Positions 26,277 through 35,987 of a stretch of DNA of 64,000 nucleotides are shown here, one piece after another. The stretch comes from Cloacibacillus sp. An23 (GTDB taxonomy: Bacteria > Synergistota > Synergistia > Synergistales > Synergistaceae). The stretch's first letter is position 1, and every line of letters begins with the position of its first letter. The stretch spans positions 124,001 through 188,000 of the forward strand of contig NZ_NFJQ01000007.1 of NCBI RefSeq assembly GCF_002159945.1, in the 5' to 3' direction. Made by a program: the position numbers and the translations under genes. Below the pieces are notes generated by a model. It ran no database searches, had not been told where the DNA came from, and worked only from the letters and a program-made list of their open reading frames with translations.

Positions 26277-26945
26277 TCAGACGCTGCCGCCTGAAAAATA
26301 TTCCTTCGCGAGATTTATGAAAAGCTCTATCGCGGGGCTTTTCCATTTATTTTTATGGTACGAGCAGAAAGCCGTGATGCGGTTTTCCTTGAGCTCGGTT
26401 TCCAGTTCTACGAGCTGCCCGCTTTCAAGTTCGCCGCTGACGGCGAAATACGGAAGGAAGGCGACGCCGAGGTCGCTCATTACGCTGCGTTTGATAGCCT
26501 CGACGCTCCACAGCTCTATCACGTTTTCGATAAATATGTCGCGTTCGCGCAGGTAGCCGTCGAATATTTCCTGGGAGATACAGTGCTTGTCGTTGCTGAT
26601 CAGAGTGACGCTCTTGTGCTGCCCGCATGAGACGAAATCCCCTTCTTCGGCGGCGAGCGAAGGCGACGCGACGAGCGCCTGACGGAAATCCGCGAGCTCG
26701 TGGGTCACGACGGAGCCGGACGCGCCGCCCACGTTGTAATGCACTGCAACGTCGATTTCCCCGTTCAGCAGCCTGCAGCGCGCCGCGTAGCAGTTCTGCG
26801 TCTGCACGAGAAGTTTCACGCGCGGGGCCGCCTCGCGGAAAGCCCGTATAAACGGCTGGCTTTTGTATGTCAGAATCGTTTCCGGCATCGATACGCGCAG
26901 CGTGCCGGTGATTTCTCCGCCTGCCTTCCCTGCCGCGCGCAGCCG
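26277..26945 (-). pseudogene. LysR regulator lacking its DNA-binding domain
   Basis: From about 26945 leftwards the minus strand encodes a normal LysR effector-binding domain (linker AAGKAGGEITGTLRVSMPE, then inner beta strands, through PFIRAFREAAPRVKLL to the end FINLAKEYF). No helix-turn-helix is encoded upstream; the open frame there is low-complexity and unrelated. The 5' third of the gene has been lost. Right next to it, facing away, is the tail of a flavodoxin-like gene also missing its start. A single deletion of the shared divergent promoter region would explain both. Confidence 0.7.
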
Positions 26946-26954
26946 TCCGCCGAA

Positions 26955-27185
26955 GGGCTGAAGCCGGCGCGCGATATAGCAGAAACGCTGATAGTGACGA
27001 CCTCTTCCGCCTCTACGGGCGACCTTGTAAGCAAATTCGGCGACCCCGTGCGCGGCGTTATGATAAGCGCGGTTTTCAAGGCCGTCGGCTTGAACGGAGC
27101 GCGCTGGGAAAATTTCGACGAGATCGGCAAAAGCGGCGAAAAGGAGAGAAAAGAGTTTCTCGACAGGGTGAGAAGACTCATATAA
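26955..27185 (+). pseudogene. 3' fragment of a flavodoxin-fold NAD(P)H oxidoreductase
   Basis: The last ~75 codons of a plus-strand gene: PARDIAETLIVTTSSASTGD, then FGDPVRGVMISAVFKAVGLN, then a charged C-terminal helix ending in ERKEFLDRVRRLI. The pattern resembles the C-terminal helix and preceding loop of NAD(P)H-dependent FMN oxidoreductases. There is no start or FMN-binding N-terminus; upstream sequence belongs to the opposite-strand LysR remnant. The family call is from appearance only. Confidence 0.5.
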
Positions 27186-27303
27186 GCAGCCGTACAAGCG
27201 GCGGTGAAGCGCGGCGCAGGAAGGGATTCCGACGCCGCGCTTCGCTGCGCGTATGCGCTCCGTCCCGGCGTGCCGCCGGAAACGGAAGGCGGGCGCGGAG
27301 CTG

Positions 27304-27747
27304 TTATTCCGCGCAGTCGAGTTTCTGCATTTCGTAGCTTTTGTATATTCCCGCTTCGCGTTTTTTCGTGGCGTTTTCGCTTTTGAACGTGCCGTCTACG
27401 ATGTTCTTGAAGCCTTTTTTGAGGACGAGCGCTTTGATGTAGCCGAGGTGCGGGCAGCGGTCGTGGTGGTAGTTGTCCGTGACCATGCAGGACGAGAGGT
27501 GGACGGCGACCTCGTCTTTCTTGATTCCCGTCGCTTGGGCGAGTTTTTTCGAGAAGTGTTCGAGTTTCGAGGCGAGGCTCGCTCCGCAGCAGCCGCCGCA
27601 GGTGAGCGCGATGTAGCGGACGCCGTGAGCGTAGCCGCAGTCTTTGAAGAATCCGGCGCGCTCGTAGAAGCTGTCGGTGCAGGCGAAGCCGCTGCATCTC
27701 TGCCGCGCGACGTCGCACTGTATTATGAGTACGAATTTTATGCCCAT
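27304..27747 (-). CDS. CGGC-domain protein (possible metal-binding protein)
   Basis: A 147-residue cysteine-rich protein with the signature TCGGCCGASLASKL near residue 49 that names the CGGC family. Further Cys/His residues (CDVARQRCSGFAC, SSCMVTDNYHHDRCPH) could bind metal. The family is common in anaerobes and its biochemical role is not known. An AGGAGGG site is well placed before the ATG. It stands alone, facing the flavodoxin remnant. Confidence 0.85.
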   Translation of the reverse strand: MGIKFVLIIQCDVARQRCSGFACTDSFYERAGFFKDCGYAHGVRYIALTCGGCCGASLASKLEHFSKKLAQATGIKKDEVAVHLSSCMVTDNYHHDRCPHLGYIKALVLKKGFKNIVDGTFKSENATKKREAGIYKSYEMQKLDCAE

Positions 27748-28051
27748 GTTTCTCCCTCCTGATAGAGTTTTTTGATTTTCCCCACGTCTGAATTATACTA
27801 TCGCCGCGCCTCGCCGGGCAATTTTACGCGGCGGGTTTCAGCGGCTTCGCGAGTTCGGCTGCGGCGAAGCGGTGATGAAATTCGTGACGTGCGCCTGCGC
27901 GGACACCCCTTTGCTGAAAGCGCGGAAGCGCAGCAACGCGCGTCGTTTGCGCGGCGTAAGCCATACGAGAACCGTGCGCCGCCTCCGTTTCCGGCTAATG
28001 GATTGGAAGGCGTTTGTGGGGCGGTTCGTCCGTCGTCCGGGGGCGCCGCGG
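27748..28051. other. intergenic, no gene seen
   Basis: About 300 bases between the CGGC gene start and the pbpC end. Open frames here are short, G+C-driven and show no family pattern. It presumably holds the CGGC promoter. Confidence 0.5.
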
Positions 28052-30358
28052 TCATTCTATCGCTTCAAGCTCAGGCAGGTACGGCAGCTCTGCGCTCGGG
28101 TCTTTTACGGTGATTTTTGCTTTCGCCGCCGCGCCGCCTGAGTCGGCCGCCGTTATGAGATGTCCGCCGGGCGTCATGGGCCACGCGACTGTACGCCCGC
28201 CCTCCGTCGAGCCTATGTATTCTCCGTCGGCGAACCAGTAGAGCGCGCCATCGCCGCCCGCCGCCGTGAGTATCAGCCGCCCTCCGTTTTCGGCGAGCGT
28301 GTAGGCCGCGCCGTCGCGCGGCGAGGTTATTTTGAGGCGCGCCGCCGTCCCGGCGTTTCCGCGCGAGGCGAAGAAGCGCGCGAGTTCGTCGGGCCAGACT
28401 GTTTTCAGCTCGCCGCCGCGCATTACGTGGATGCGGCAGGGCTCCGTGCTTGTTACGTTTTTTATGACCAAGTCGGTCGTTTTCTGAGGGCAGTACGGAT
28501 TGCGCGGCGCGCCCGAGAGCGCGCAGAGTTCTGTTTTTTCGACGCCTGTGGGGAGCGCGAACCACGGGTCGTTTTTCTGCGTCAGGCGCAGCATGACGCG
28601 CACGGCGGCGGGGGCGGCGGCGGTGAGGCCCGCGAGGTTGGGGCGCGGCCTGCCGCCCGGATCGCCGAGCCAGACTACGAGCGTCCACTCGGGAGTGACT
28701 GCGGCGGCCCACGCGTCGCGCATGCCGTACGACGTGCCTGTCTTGAAGGCTATGATTTTCCCGTCGGTTTCCGCCCCCGCGTAGGCGGGGAGATTGCGGC
28801 GCGCGCCTTTGAGCGCGTCGAGGACGAGCGCGGCGGAGGCTTCGGAGAGCACGGGCGTCTCTTCTGGGGCGGGCGCGTTTTCGTACCAGACGAGCGGCGC
28901 ATACCGGCCTCCGGCTGCGAGCGCGCGGTAGGCCCGCGCGAGTTCGAGTGGCGAGGTCTCGCATCCGCCTAGCGCGAGGCTCTCTCCATACCACGCCGCG
29001 TCGTGGCTGAGCGAGGTGAATCCGAGACGGCGCAGCAGGCCGAGGACGTTCTCGGGGCCCGCGGCGCGGAACATTTTCACGGCCGGGACGTTGAGCGAGT
29101 CTACGAGCGCGGCGCGCGCGGAGACGGGGCCGCGGTAGAGCCGGTCGAAGTTGCGCACGCCCGCCGCTCCGTCGCCGTCGGGAACGTCCGCTATCATAGT
29201 CGCGGGGGCGGCGGCTCCGCGTTCGAAGGCGAGCGCGTATATGAAAGGTTTCAGCGCGGAGCCGGGCGAACGCGGCGAGGCTGCGCAGTCCACCCACGCG
29301 GCGGGCGCGCCGGTGCCTTCGCGCGCGTTGCCGATGTAGCCGCGCACTTTCGCGGTTTCGTTCTCCACTAGCACGGCGGCGGCCGTGACGCCTTCGTCCA
29401 TGTTTATGAGCGCGGCGCGCAGCTCTGCGAGCAGCAGGTTCTGTTTGCCGGAGTCGAGCGTCGAGCGGAAGCGCCCGTATTTGTCGAGATGTTCGCGCGC
29501 GCCGCCCATTTTCGCGGCCATGTCCGCCGCCTGTATGCGAGCGGAGGCTATGTCGCGCCGCGCCTTCGGCAGAGGCTCGCGCTTCGCGCGGCGCGCCTCC
29601 TCGGCGGCAGCGGCGCCGCGCTCGGCGAGCGTGTCTATGAGCCTGTCGCGCAGTTCGAGCGCCCGCTCCGGGTGGCGGTCTGGGCGGTAGTAGGCCGGGC
29701 CGCGCAGTATTCCCGTGAGCAGCGCGGCCTCGGCGAGGGTCAGCTCCTTCGCGGATTTGCCGAACCACGCGCGCGCCGCGGCTTCCACGCCGCGCGTGTT
29801 GCCGCCGAATGGGACGCTGTTCAGGTAGATTTCGAGTATTTCGTCTTTTGTGAGGATGAATTCGAGAGCCGCCGCCTGCGTGAATTCGAGCAGCTTGTTC
29901 GGCAGAGTGCGCTCGCGCGGCACCGCGAGGCGGACGACCTGGCTCGTTATCGTCGAAGCGCCGGAGACGACGCGCCCCACGGTCGCGTTCTGGTACGCCG
30001 CGCGCGCGAGCGCGAGCCAGTCCACGCCGCGGTGCGCGTAAAAACGCCTGTCCTCTATCGCGACCGCCGCGGCTGGCATCCAGCGCCCCATCTCGGAGAG
30101 CGGGACGGGGAGCAGCCATTCACCCTCGGACGAAAGCCTGCCGCGCAGCGGCGCGCCGCGCATGTCAGTGACGACGAGCGACGATGGGCGGCGCAGTACG
30201 CGCTCCATCGGAAGGGCGCGAGCCGCCGCGCCGTATATGCACAAGAATATAAGTATGACGAGGGCGGCTTTTTTCTCCGCCCCCGACATTTTGAAACGCG
30301 AAAGGAGAGCGCCGGGCACGCCCGGAACTCTCCCCGATGTTTCTTTATTTCGCGGCAT
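28052..30358 (-). CDS. pbpC: penicillin-binding protein 1C (bifunctional peptidoglycan synthase)
   Basis: A 768-residue class A PBP. One N-terminal membrane helix (about 31-49) is followed by a GT51 transglycosylase with catalytic Glu102 in AIEDRRFYAHRGVD and GASTITSQV. The transpeptidase has Ser367-x-x-Lys370 (SPGSALKPF), SLN at 421-423 and FKTGTSYG. A C-terminal PBP1C-type domain (last ~90 residues) ends the protein. It should polymerise and cross-link wall strands in the periplasm. The first 14 bases overlap the end of the alpha-2-macroglobulin gene, an arrangement also found in E. coli yfhM-pbpC. Confidence 0.95.
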   Translation of the reverse strand: MPRNKETSGRVPGVPGALLSRFKMSGAEKKAALVILIFLCIYGAAARALPMERVLRRPSSLVVTDMRGAPLRGRLSSEGEWLLPVPLSEMGRWMPAAAVAIEDRRFYAHRGVDWLALARAAYQNATVGRVVSGASTITSQVVRLAVPRERTLPNKLLEFTQAAALEFILTKDEILEIYLNSVPFGGNTRGVEAAARAWFGKSAKELTLAEAALLTGILRGPAYYRPDRHPERALELRDRLIDTLAERGAAAAEEARRAKREPLPKARRDIASARIQAADMAAKMGGAREHLDKYGRFRSTLDSGKQNLLLAELRAALINMDEGVTAAAVLVENETAKVRGYIGNAREGTGAPAAWVDCAASPRSPGSALKPFIYALAFERGAAAPATMIADVPDGDGAAGVRNFDRLYRGPVSARAALVDSLNVPAVKMFRAAGPENVLGLLRRLGFTSLSHDAAWYGESLALGGCETSPLELARAYRALAAGGRYAPLVWYENAPAPEETPVLSEASAALVLDALKGARRNLPAYAGAETDGKIIAFKTGTSYGMRDAWAAAVTPEWTLVVWLGDPGGRPRPNLAGLTAAAPAAVRVMLRLTQKNDPWFALPTGVEKTELCALSGAPRNPYCPQKTTDLVIKNVTSTEPCRIHVMRGGELKTVWPDELARFFASRGNAGTAARLKITSPRDGAAYTLAENGGRLILTAAGGDGALYWFADGEYIGSTEGGRTVAWPMTPGGHLITAADSGGAAAKAKITVKDPSAELPYLPELEAIE

Positions 30359-33300
30359 TTACCTTTATCGTGCCGCCGCCGCTGACGCTCGATATTCCCG
30401 CGTCGTACATGCACTCGGCGTAGATCTGCGGGACTGCGAAGTAGCCTTCGGTCACGGCGCGCATCGCGTAGCGCCACGTGAGCGGCTTTTCGAGGCGGTC
30501 TATGTAGAGGACGAGCCTGTCGTCGCGCTCGTCGGCGGTCACGCCCGCAGGCGTCTGTTCGCCGTCCGCGGCGAGGCGCGCCTCTTCTATCTCAAATCCG
30601 GCCGGGAGCGGAAGGACCACAGCCACGTCTTTCAGCGCGCCGGATTTCGGCGTCACCGTGACCGTCGCGGTGAGAGCCGCGCCGCGTTCGACCGAGCCTT
30701 CTACGGCCTTGCCGGAGCGCTCCGCTATGCGCTGGCGCAGCTCTATGCCGTCGTCGCGCTGTTTTATCCCGCCGGTCGGGATGTAGGAGACCGACCACGC
30801 CGCGTAAAGGCGCGCTTTACCGGTGTTCCTCGCCGTGTATTCTCCGGCTTTGTCGGAGGTCACGGACGGGGTTTTGGCGTTCACTTTTCCGTCGAAGCCT
30901 GCGCAGGAGAGCGCGCCTGACGGCGTTCCGCGGCTCGGGTTCGCGGCGAACCAGCGTCCGAGCGAGGCGACCGCGAAGCCGCCTTCCTGCGTCGTGAGAC
31001 GCGCGCCGGAGTTTATCTTCTCGATCAGCGCCGATGCCGCCGCCGCGGTTTCCGCTCCCGCCGGCTCAGCGTATGTGCGAGCGAGCAGGCGGAGCGCCTC
31101 GTCGCGCAGAGCTGAGTCGAAGTTGTCGCCGCCTCCGGCGCTCTTCGGTGCAGCTGACGGCTTGCCTATCAGCGACATGGCTGACTTTTTGTCGCCCGCC
31201 GCCGCGTAGGCCGAGGCGAGCAGCAGACGGCCCGACGGGGCCATCTGCCCGGCGTTCTCGTTGAGGCTTTCCATCCACCCGAGCGGCGCTTCGCCCGCGA
31301 GCGCGAGCACGAACGAGGCGTATGCGCGCCTCGTCAGAGTGTCGCGCCACGCTTCGTCGCTTTCGTCGCTAGGCGCGGCGGGCAGCAGCGCGCGCGCGTA
31401 TTCGACGGCGGAGCGCAGAACGTCGCCGGAGACCTCGTATCCCATGCGGCGCGCCTCGAGCAGGAAGTGCGCCCCGTAGAGGCTCTCCCACGGACGCGAC
31501 CACGATTCGCCGGAGCGTCGCGGGAAGCCGCCGTCGTAGTTCTGGCGCGCCTCAATCGCGCGTATCGCCGAGGCCGCGGCGCCGCCGTCCGCGAGCGCGG
31601 GGTCAAGCCCCTTTACGAGCTCCGGCGCGAATATCCGCGTCCACGCCGCCGAGACGGTCTGCTCGAAACATCCGTAGGGGTACGAGGCGAGCATGCGCGC
31701 GACGGACGAAATCGAAAGCTGCGGCATAGCGGATAGCGCCGCCGTCACCTGCGCGAAGTTTTCCGCGCCGTCCCTGCCGGCGCCGGGGAGCGCAAAGCTC
31801 CATTTCCCGCCAGGCTCGAGCGTCTTGAATCCGCTCTCCGTCACGCGCGGCGCGGCGGGGCGCACCGGCAGCTCCGTCTCGGAGACCGCGGAGCCGCCGG
31901 GCCATTCGGTCGTGAAGCGCACCTTCGCGACGCCCGCGCCCTTCGCCTGGAAGCGCAGCGGAACTGTGACGGAGCCGTTCGGCTCTATCGTAAGCTTCTT
32001 ATAATCGCGGCATGAGAAATCCATGCTTGCGAGCTTTGATTCGTCGAGGCTCTCCGCCTTTAAGATAACTTCTATGGGTTTACCGGTCATGTTGAAGAGC
32101 CTGCACGGCGCTTCAAAAACGTCGCCCGGCGCCGCGAAGCGCGGAAGCGACGGCTCCGTCACGACGTCGCGCGCGATGCGCGTCTCCGTCTCGCCCGCGC
32201 CCTCGGCGGAGGGCGTCGCGGCTATCGCCATGACGCGCGCCGTCCCCGAAAATTCCGGCACGTCGAGCGTAACGGAGCATTTTCCGTTTTCGTCCGTCCT
32301 CGCGCGCGCCGTCAGGCAGAGCGTGCGGAACCTCTGCGCCTGCACCGGGCTGAGGTTGTTCTGCATCTTCATCATGCGCGACGCCATAGCGGCGTCCATC
32401 TCGGCCCCCATGCCGCCGCCCGCCGTGAGCAGCGGCGTGCCGGGCTTCTCGGGCGTGAGCATCGAGCCGTAGAGGTCGTAGGTCTCGACGCCGAGCTGCC
32501 TGCGTCCCGTGAAGAACTCCCACGGCGCGGGCGTCTCGTAGCCCGTGAGGCCGAGTACCGTCTCGTCGGTCACCATCAGCGTCACGTCCGCCGCCGCGCC
32601 CCTGCCCGCCGCGTCCTTCACGGAGAGCGATATTTTATTTTCGCCGGGCTTCATCTCGGGCACGGGCGCAATCTCGACGGTCAGGCGGCTGTCGGAGTTG
32701 TCCACGAGCAGCGGCGCGGCTCCGAAAGCGCGCGGCGGCCTGCCGTCCTTCGAGGCGGGGCGCACGACGTGCGCCGTGATCCACGCGTTCGGCTTCATCT
32801 CTTCCGTTACTTTAACGGAGAACTCCGCCGTCTTTCCGCTTATCGCGCGGCACTCCTCCCAGCGCGGCGACGAGGTCGCGACGGAGAGCAGCACCGAGCC
32901 CACGAACGGGGATTTTATCTTGATTTTCGCGGTTTCCCCGACCTTGTAGCTCTTTTTGTCGGTCGTCACGGTCACGGCGTCCGGCAGCTCCGTGCCGCCC
33001 TCGCCGCCAGCGCCGTAGACGTAGAGGCGCGACGATGCGCGCGACGAGCCGTCCGCCGTTTCCACGCGAAGGAGGTACTGCCCCGGTTCCTTCGGCGTCA
33101 CCGCGCCTTTGCCCACGCCGTCCGTCAGCTTTATCACGCCTTCGCCGCGCGGAATCAGCTCTTCTTCGACCCTGCGGCTCATGCGCCCTTCGCTCTCAAA
33201 GACGACCGCGCGGCGCACCGCGAGGAAGAAGGAATATTTCATCTCCTTCACAGGCGCGGGCGAGCCGTCCGTCTTTACCGCCGCGGCGCGGAAATTCACG

Positions 33301-35690
33301 GCGCGTCCGGGGGCGGCGTTGTCCGGCATATCTATGCCCGCCATCACCTCCGACGGATACCACGGCACGATGACCGTCTCGTAGGTCCAGCGTCCGCCGT
33401 CGTCCATTACGCCAGCGCGCACGGAGAGGCCGAGCATCGACGGGACGCTCCATCCGCCGCACTCGAGCGCGGCGACAGCCTTGCCATCCGCGTCGAGCTC
33501 GCCGGAGGCGAAGAGGCGGCTTTCGGGCGAGAACTTCTTTTCTTCGTCGCGGAAGGAGAAGCCCTTCCATTTCTCGTGTTCAAAATTTTTGTCTATAAGC
33601 CGCAGCTCCGCCTCCCACGCCATGCCGGACGCCGGGCTTCCGAATGCGTGACGCGCGGATATGTTTATCTCCGTTTTGCCGTTTCCGGTGACGGAGGCCG
33701 GTTTCGCCGACGCTTCTACGAACATGCGCGGCGAGGCGAAATCTTCGACGTAGACGCTCTTGTAGCAGAGCGCGCGCTCCGAGCCTGGGACGGACAGTTC
33801 GAAGCCCCACGAGCCGGTCTGGGCTTCGGCGGGAAGTTCGAGCTCCGAGGCGAAAACTCCCTCCGCCGTCAGCTTCGCGTCGAGCGTCGTCCAGAGCTTG
33901 CCGGGCGACCAGACTTTCATCTTCATCGGGAAGGGCTCGGGCGCTTTGCCGTCCGCGCCGCGGACTATCGCGAAAACCGGGATTTTCTCGCCTGGGCGGA
34001 AAATGTCCCTCGGCGTCCAGCAGTAGGCGGAATATCCGCGCTCGACCCACGGCAGGCCGCCCGTGTCGAATTCGTCGTTGCCGCCGAAAAGCCCGCTGAA
34101 GAGGTTGATGTACGACGCGTCGCCGTCCTTCTCCGCGACCGCCGTGTATGGCCTGCCGCGCTCGTCGTCCGGCGTGAGCGCTATGCGCGCCGTGCCGTCG
34201 GCCCCAGTGACGCCCGTTCCGACCGGCTGGTTGGAATGCGACCAGAGCGTGACCTTCGCGCCCGCTACGGGCTTCGCGGTCGATACGGAGAGCACGCGCG
34301 CGACCGCGCCGCTCTCGCCTACCGATACGGTCAGCCCGAGGTCCGTGACGTTTATCATGCGCCGCGCCTCGCTCCACGCTCGGCCCTGCCCCTGCGCTAT
34401 GACGAGGAAGACGCCGCGCTCGCCGCCGAGCAGCGGGCGCAGGTCGAGCGCGCGCCGCGCCGTCTCGTTCGGGCGGCCTTTAACCGAAAATTCCTTCGCG
34501 ACGACGTAGCGCGAAAGGTCCGTCGGGTAGTTGTACTCGCCGTAGCCGCCGCGCGCCGCGAGCGGGATGTTGTTGTCGTAGAGCTTCCAGATTATCACGC
34601 GCAGCCTGTCGAAATTTACGCTCTCGACCGGCACGCGCATCGAATCCTCGGGAGATATGACGCTGCCCGGCTCGGGGAAGCGCACCGACGGCTCGACGTC
34701 GGGGAATATGAAGGCGCGGCTCCACTCAGCCGCGAGGGCGCGCCCCGAAAGCGCGGGGAATCCCTTCTTTATCGTCACCTTCACCCTGTCCTGCGGCCCG
34801 AAGCCCTTAGACGCAAGCGCGAAGCCGCCGCCGTAGGGCTCGACCGTGAAATCCTTCTTCGGCGAAATCTCTATGAAAGAGGCCGCCTTCGCGAGATCGA
34901 CGGGCGCGGTCGTCTCTATTATTATCCGCCCGCCGTCCATGCCGGACTCCGCGCGCGCGCCGCGCAGCTCCATCACGAGCGAGCGCTTCAGCTCGACGCT
35001 CACGGCCTTCTCAAGTCCGAGCGGCCCGGCCTCGGAGGGAAGCCCCGCCGCTATCGAAAGGAAAAGCCTTTCCGCGCGCGCCGCGCCGACGGAGAGGCGT
35101 ATCTTTTTCGAGACCGTCTGCGTCAGCGCGTAGTCGTACGTCCCGCCCTTCTCGTCCTTCACCTCGGCGTAGCCGCGCAGCCGTGAAGGCGAGACCGGCA
35201 GCGAGAACTCGAGCTCGAACTCCGTGCGCCCGCTTTGCTGGTCGAAATCCGTCTGCTTCGCGCCGGTGAAGGCGAGCGCCGGAGTGGAGAAGGTGAAGCT
35301 CCGCGCGCCGGAGAGCGCTTCGCCGCCCGCCGACGCCAGCGAATCGCGAGCGGTAGCCGTGTAGCGCGTCGCGGGCGCGAGCCGTCCGCCCGACGGCGTA
35401 AAGACGAAGGTCGAGCCGTCGCGCCACTCGCCCGCGCCCGCTATCTCCGGCGAAAAGACGAAAGGCGACTCGGACGGCGCGAGTTTCTTTCCGACGGCGT
35501 CGTCCGCGACTGCGGCCTCGCTGAAGCGCGCCGTTATCTCGACCGCGCCGCCGGTCTCGCCCTGCGGCGAGAAGGAACGGACGTAAAAGCCGCCCTTCCC
35601 GCCGAGCACCGGCGCGGCGAAAAGCGCGAGCGCCGCGAAAACGGCGCACGCCGCGAGAACTCCGCCCGAAAGCAATCTTCTGTGCTCCAT
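30345..35690 (-). CDS. bacterial alpha-2-macroglobulin with intact thioester (YfhM/ECAM-like)
   Basis: A 1781-residue periplasmic protein. The N-terminal segment (residues ~12-30) is a signal peptide or anchor without a lipobox cysteine. Multiple MG beta-sandwich domains follow, an A2M bait/ANA region near VTLMVTDETVLGLTGYETP, then the thioester YPYGCFEQ with Cys1341 and Gln1344 inside the alpha-helical thioester domain. A receptor-like beta domain ends the protein. It traps foreign proteases, protecting the periplasm when the outer wall is damaged, and works with PbpC, encoded next in the same transcript. Length fits the family (1650-1800). Function follows from the family. Confidence 0.94.
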   Translation of the reverse strand: MEHRRLLSGGVLAACAVFAALALFAAPVLGGKGGFYVRSFSPQGETGGAVEITARFSEAAVADDAVGKKLAPSESPFVFSPEIAGAGEWRDGSTFVFTPSGGRLAPATRYTATARDSLASAGGEALSGARSFTFSTPALAFTGAKQTDFDQQSGRTEFELEFSLPVSPSRLRGYAEVKDEKGGTYDYALTQTVSKKIRLSVGAARAERLFLSIAAGLPSEAGPLGLEKAVSVELKRSLVMELRGARAESGMDGGRIIIETTAPVDLAKAASFIEISPKKDFTVEPYGGGFALASKGFGPQDRVKVTIKKGFPALSGRALAAEWSRAFIFPDVEPSVRFPEPGSVISPEDSMRVPVESVNFDRLRVIIWKLYDNNIPLAARGGYGEYNYPTDLSRYVVAKEFSVKGRPNETARRALDLRPLLGGERGVFLVIAQGQGRAWSEARRMINVTDLGLTVSVGESGAVARVLSVSTAKPVAGAKVTLWSHSNQPVGTGVTGADGTARIALTPDDERGRPYTAVAEKDGDASYINLFSGLFGGNDEFDTGGLPWVERGYSAYCWTPRDIFRPGEKIPVFAIVRGADGKAPEPFPMKMKVWSPGKLWTTLDAKLTAEGVFASELELPAEAQTGSWGFELSVPGSERALCYKSVYVEDFASPRMFVEASAKPASVTGNGKTEINISARHAFGSPASGMAWEAELRLIDKNFEHEKWKGFSFRDEEKKFSPESRLFASGELDADGKAVAALECGGWSVPSMLGLSVRAGVMDDGGRWTYETVIVPWYPSEVMAGIDMPDNAAPGRAVNFRAAAVKTDGSPAPVKEMKYSFFLAVRRAVVFESEGRMSRRVEEELIPRGEGVIKLTDGVGKGAVTPKEPGQYLLRVETADGSSRASSRLYVYGAGGEGGTELPDAVTVTTDKKSYKVGETAKIKIKSPFVGSVLLSVATSSPRWEECRAISGKTAEFSVKVTEEMKPNAWITAHVVRPASKDGRPPRAFGAAPLLVDNSDSRLTVEIAPVPEMKPGENKISLSVKDAAGRGAAADVTLMVTDETVLGLTGYETPAPWEFFTGRRQLGVETYDLYGSMLTPEKPGTPLLTAGGGMGAEMDAAMASRMMKMQNNLSPVQAQRFRTLCLTARARTDENGKCSVTLDVPEFSGTARVMAIAATPSAEGAGETETRIARDVVTEPSLPRFAAPGDVFEAPCRLFNMTGKPIEVILKAESLDESKLASMDFSCRDYKKLTIEPNGSVTVPLRFQAKGAGVAKVRFTTEWPGGSAVSETELPVRPAAPRVTESGFKTLEPGGKWSFALPGAGRDGAENFAQVTAALSAMPQLSISSVARMLASYPYGCFEQTVSAAWTRIFAPELVKGLDPALADGGAAASAIRAIEARQNYDGGFPRRSGESWSRPWESLYGAHFLLEARRMGYEVSGDVLRSAVEYARALLPAAPSDESDEAWRDTLTRRAYASFVLALAGEAPLGWMESLNENAGQMAPSGRLLLASAYAAAGDKKSAMSLIGKPSAAPKSAGGGDNFDSALRDEALRLLARTYAEPAGAETAAAASALIEKINSGARLTTQEGGFAVASLGRWFAANPSRGTPSGALSCAGFDGKVNAKTPSVTSDKAGEYTARNTGKARLYAAWSVSYIPTGGIKQRDDGIELRQRIAERSGKAVEGSVERGAALTATVTVTPKSGALKDVAVVLPLPAGFEIEEARLAADGEQTPAGVTADERDDRLVLYIDRLEKPLTWRYAMRAVTEGYFAVPQIYAECMYDAGISSVSGGGTIKVNAAK

Positions 35691-35987
35691 AGCTATACCT
35701 CCGCAAAAGAGTATTTTTCAAGTTTTCCACCGGCATAAGCATACAACGAAAATGTGGAGATTTTAAGCCCGTCGTGTGCGATTTATGTGAGAATCCGCTC
35801 CGCGGCACGTGCCTTACGATTTAAGGGAAACCCGGATAAAAACGAAAAATTCAGCCAGCCGAATGCTCCGGGGCCGCGCCGGGCCCGTGTTATAACATTA
35901 TAATTTTTTAATATTGGACGCGCCCGCGCGCGTTTGATATAAAAAACGCAAAGCAAATTACAGACATCTCTTTAGGAGGCGTTTTCA
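35691..35987. other. divergent promoter region between A2M and aminotransferase genes
   Basis: About 300 bases, right half A+T-rich. On the plus strand TTGGAC (35914-35919) and TATAAA (35938-35943), 18 bases apart, could drive the aminotransferase operon. No gene is seen. Confidence 0.5.

Noticed and set aside
26277-27197. full 306-residue LysR regulator
   Set aside because: The first ~87 residues of this frame are antisense to the flavodoxin-like remnant and contain no helix-turn-helix; only the effector domain is LysR-like.
27186-27303. small gene between the flavodoxin-like remnant and the CGGC gene
   Set aside because: Open frames here lack a ribosome site and any family pattern.
28071-30119. 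682-residue minus-strand frame
   Set aside because: Second frame of pbpC in the same direction; Arg/Ala low-complexity, whereas the pbpC frame shows all penicillin-binding motifs.
32769-35186. 805-residue open frame on the plus strand
   Set aside because: It is the antisense shadow of the alpha-2-macroglobulin gene; Arg/Ala-rich, no domain pattern, while the minus strand reads as a full A2M with thioester.
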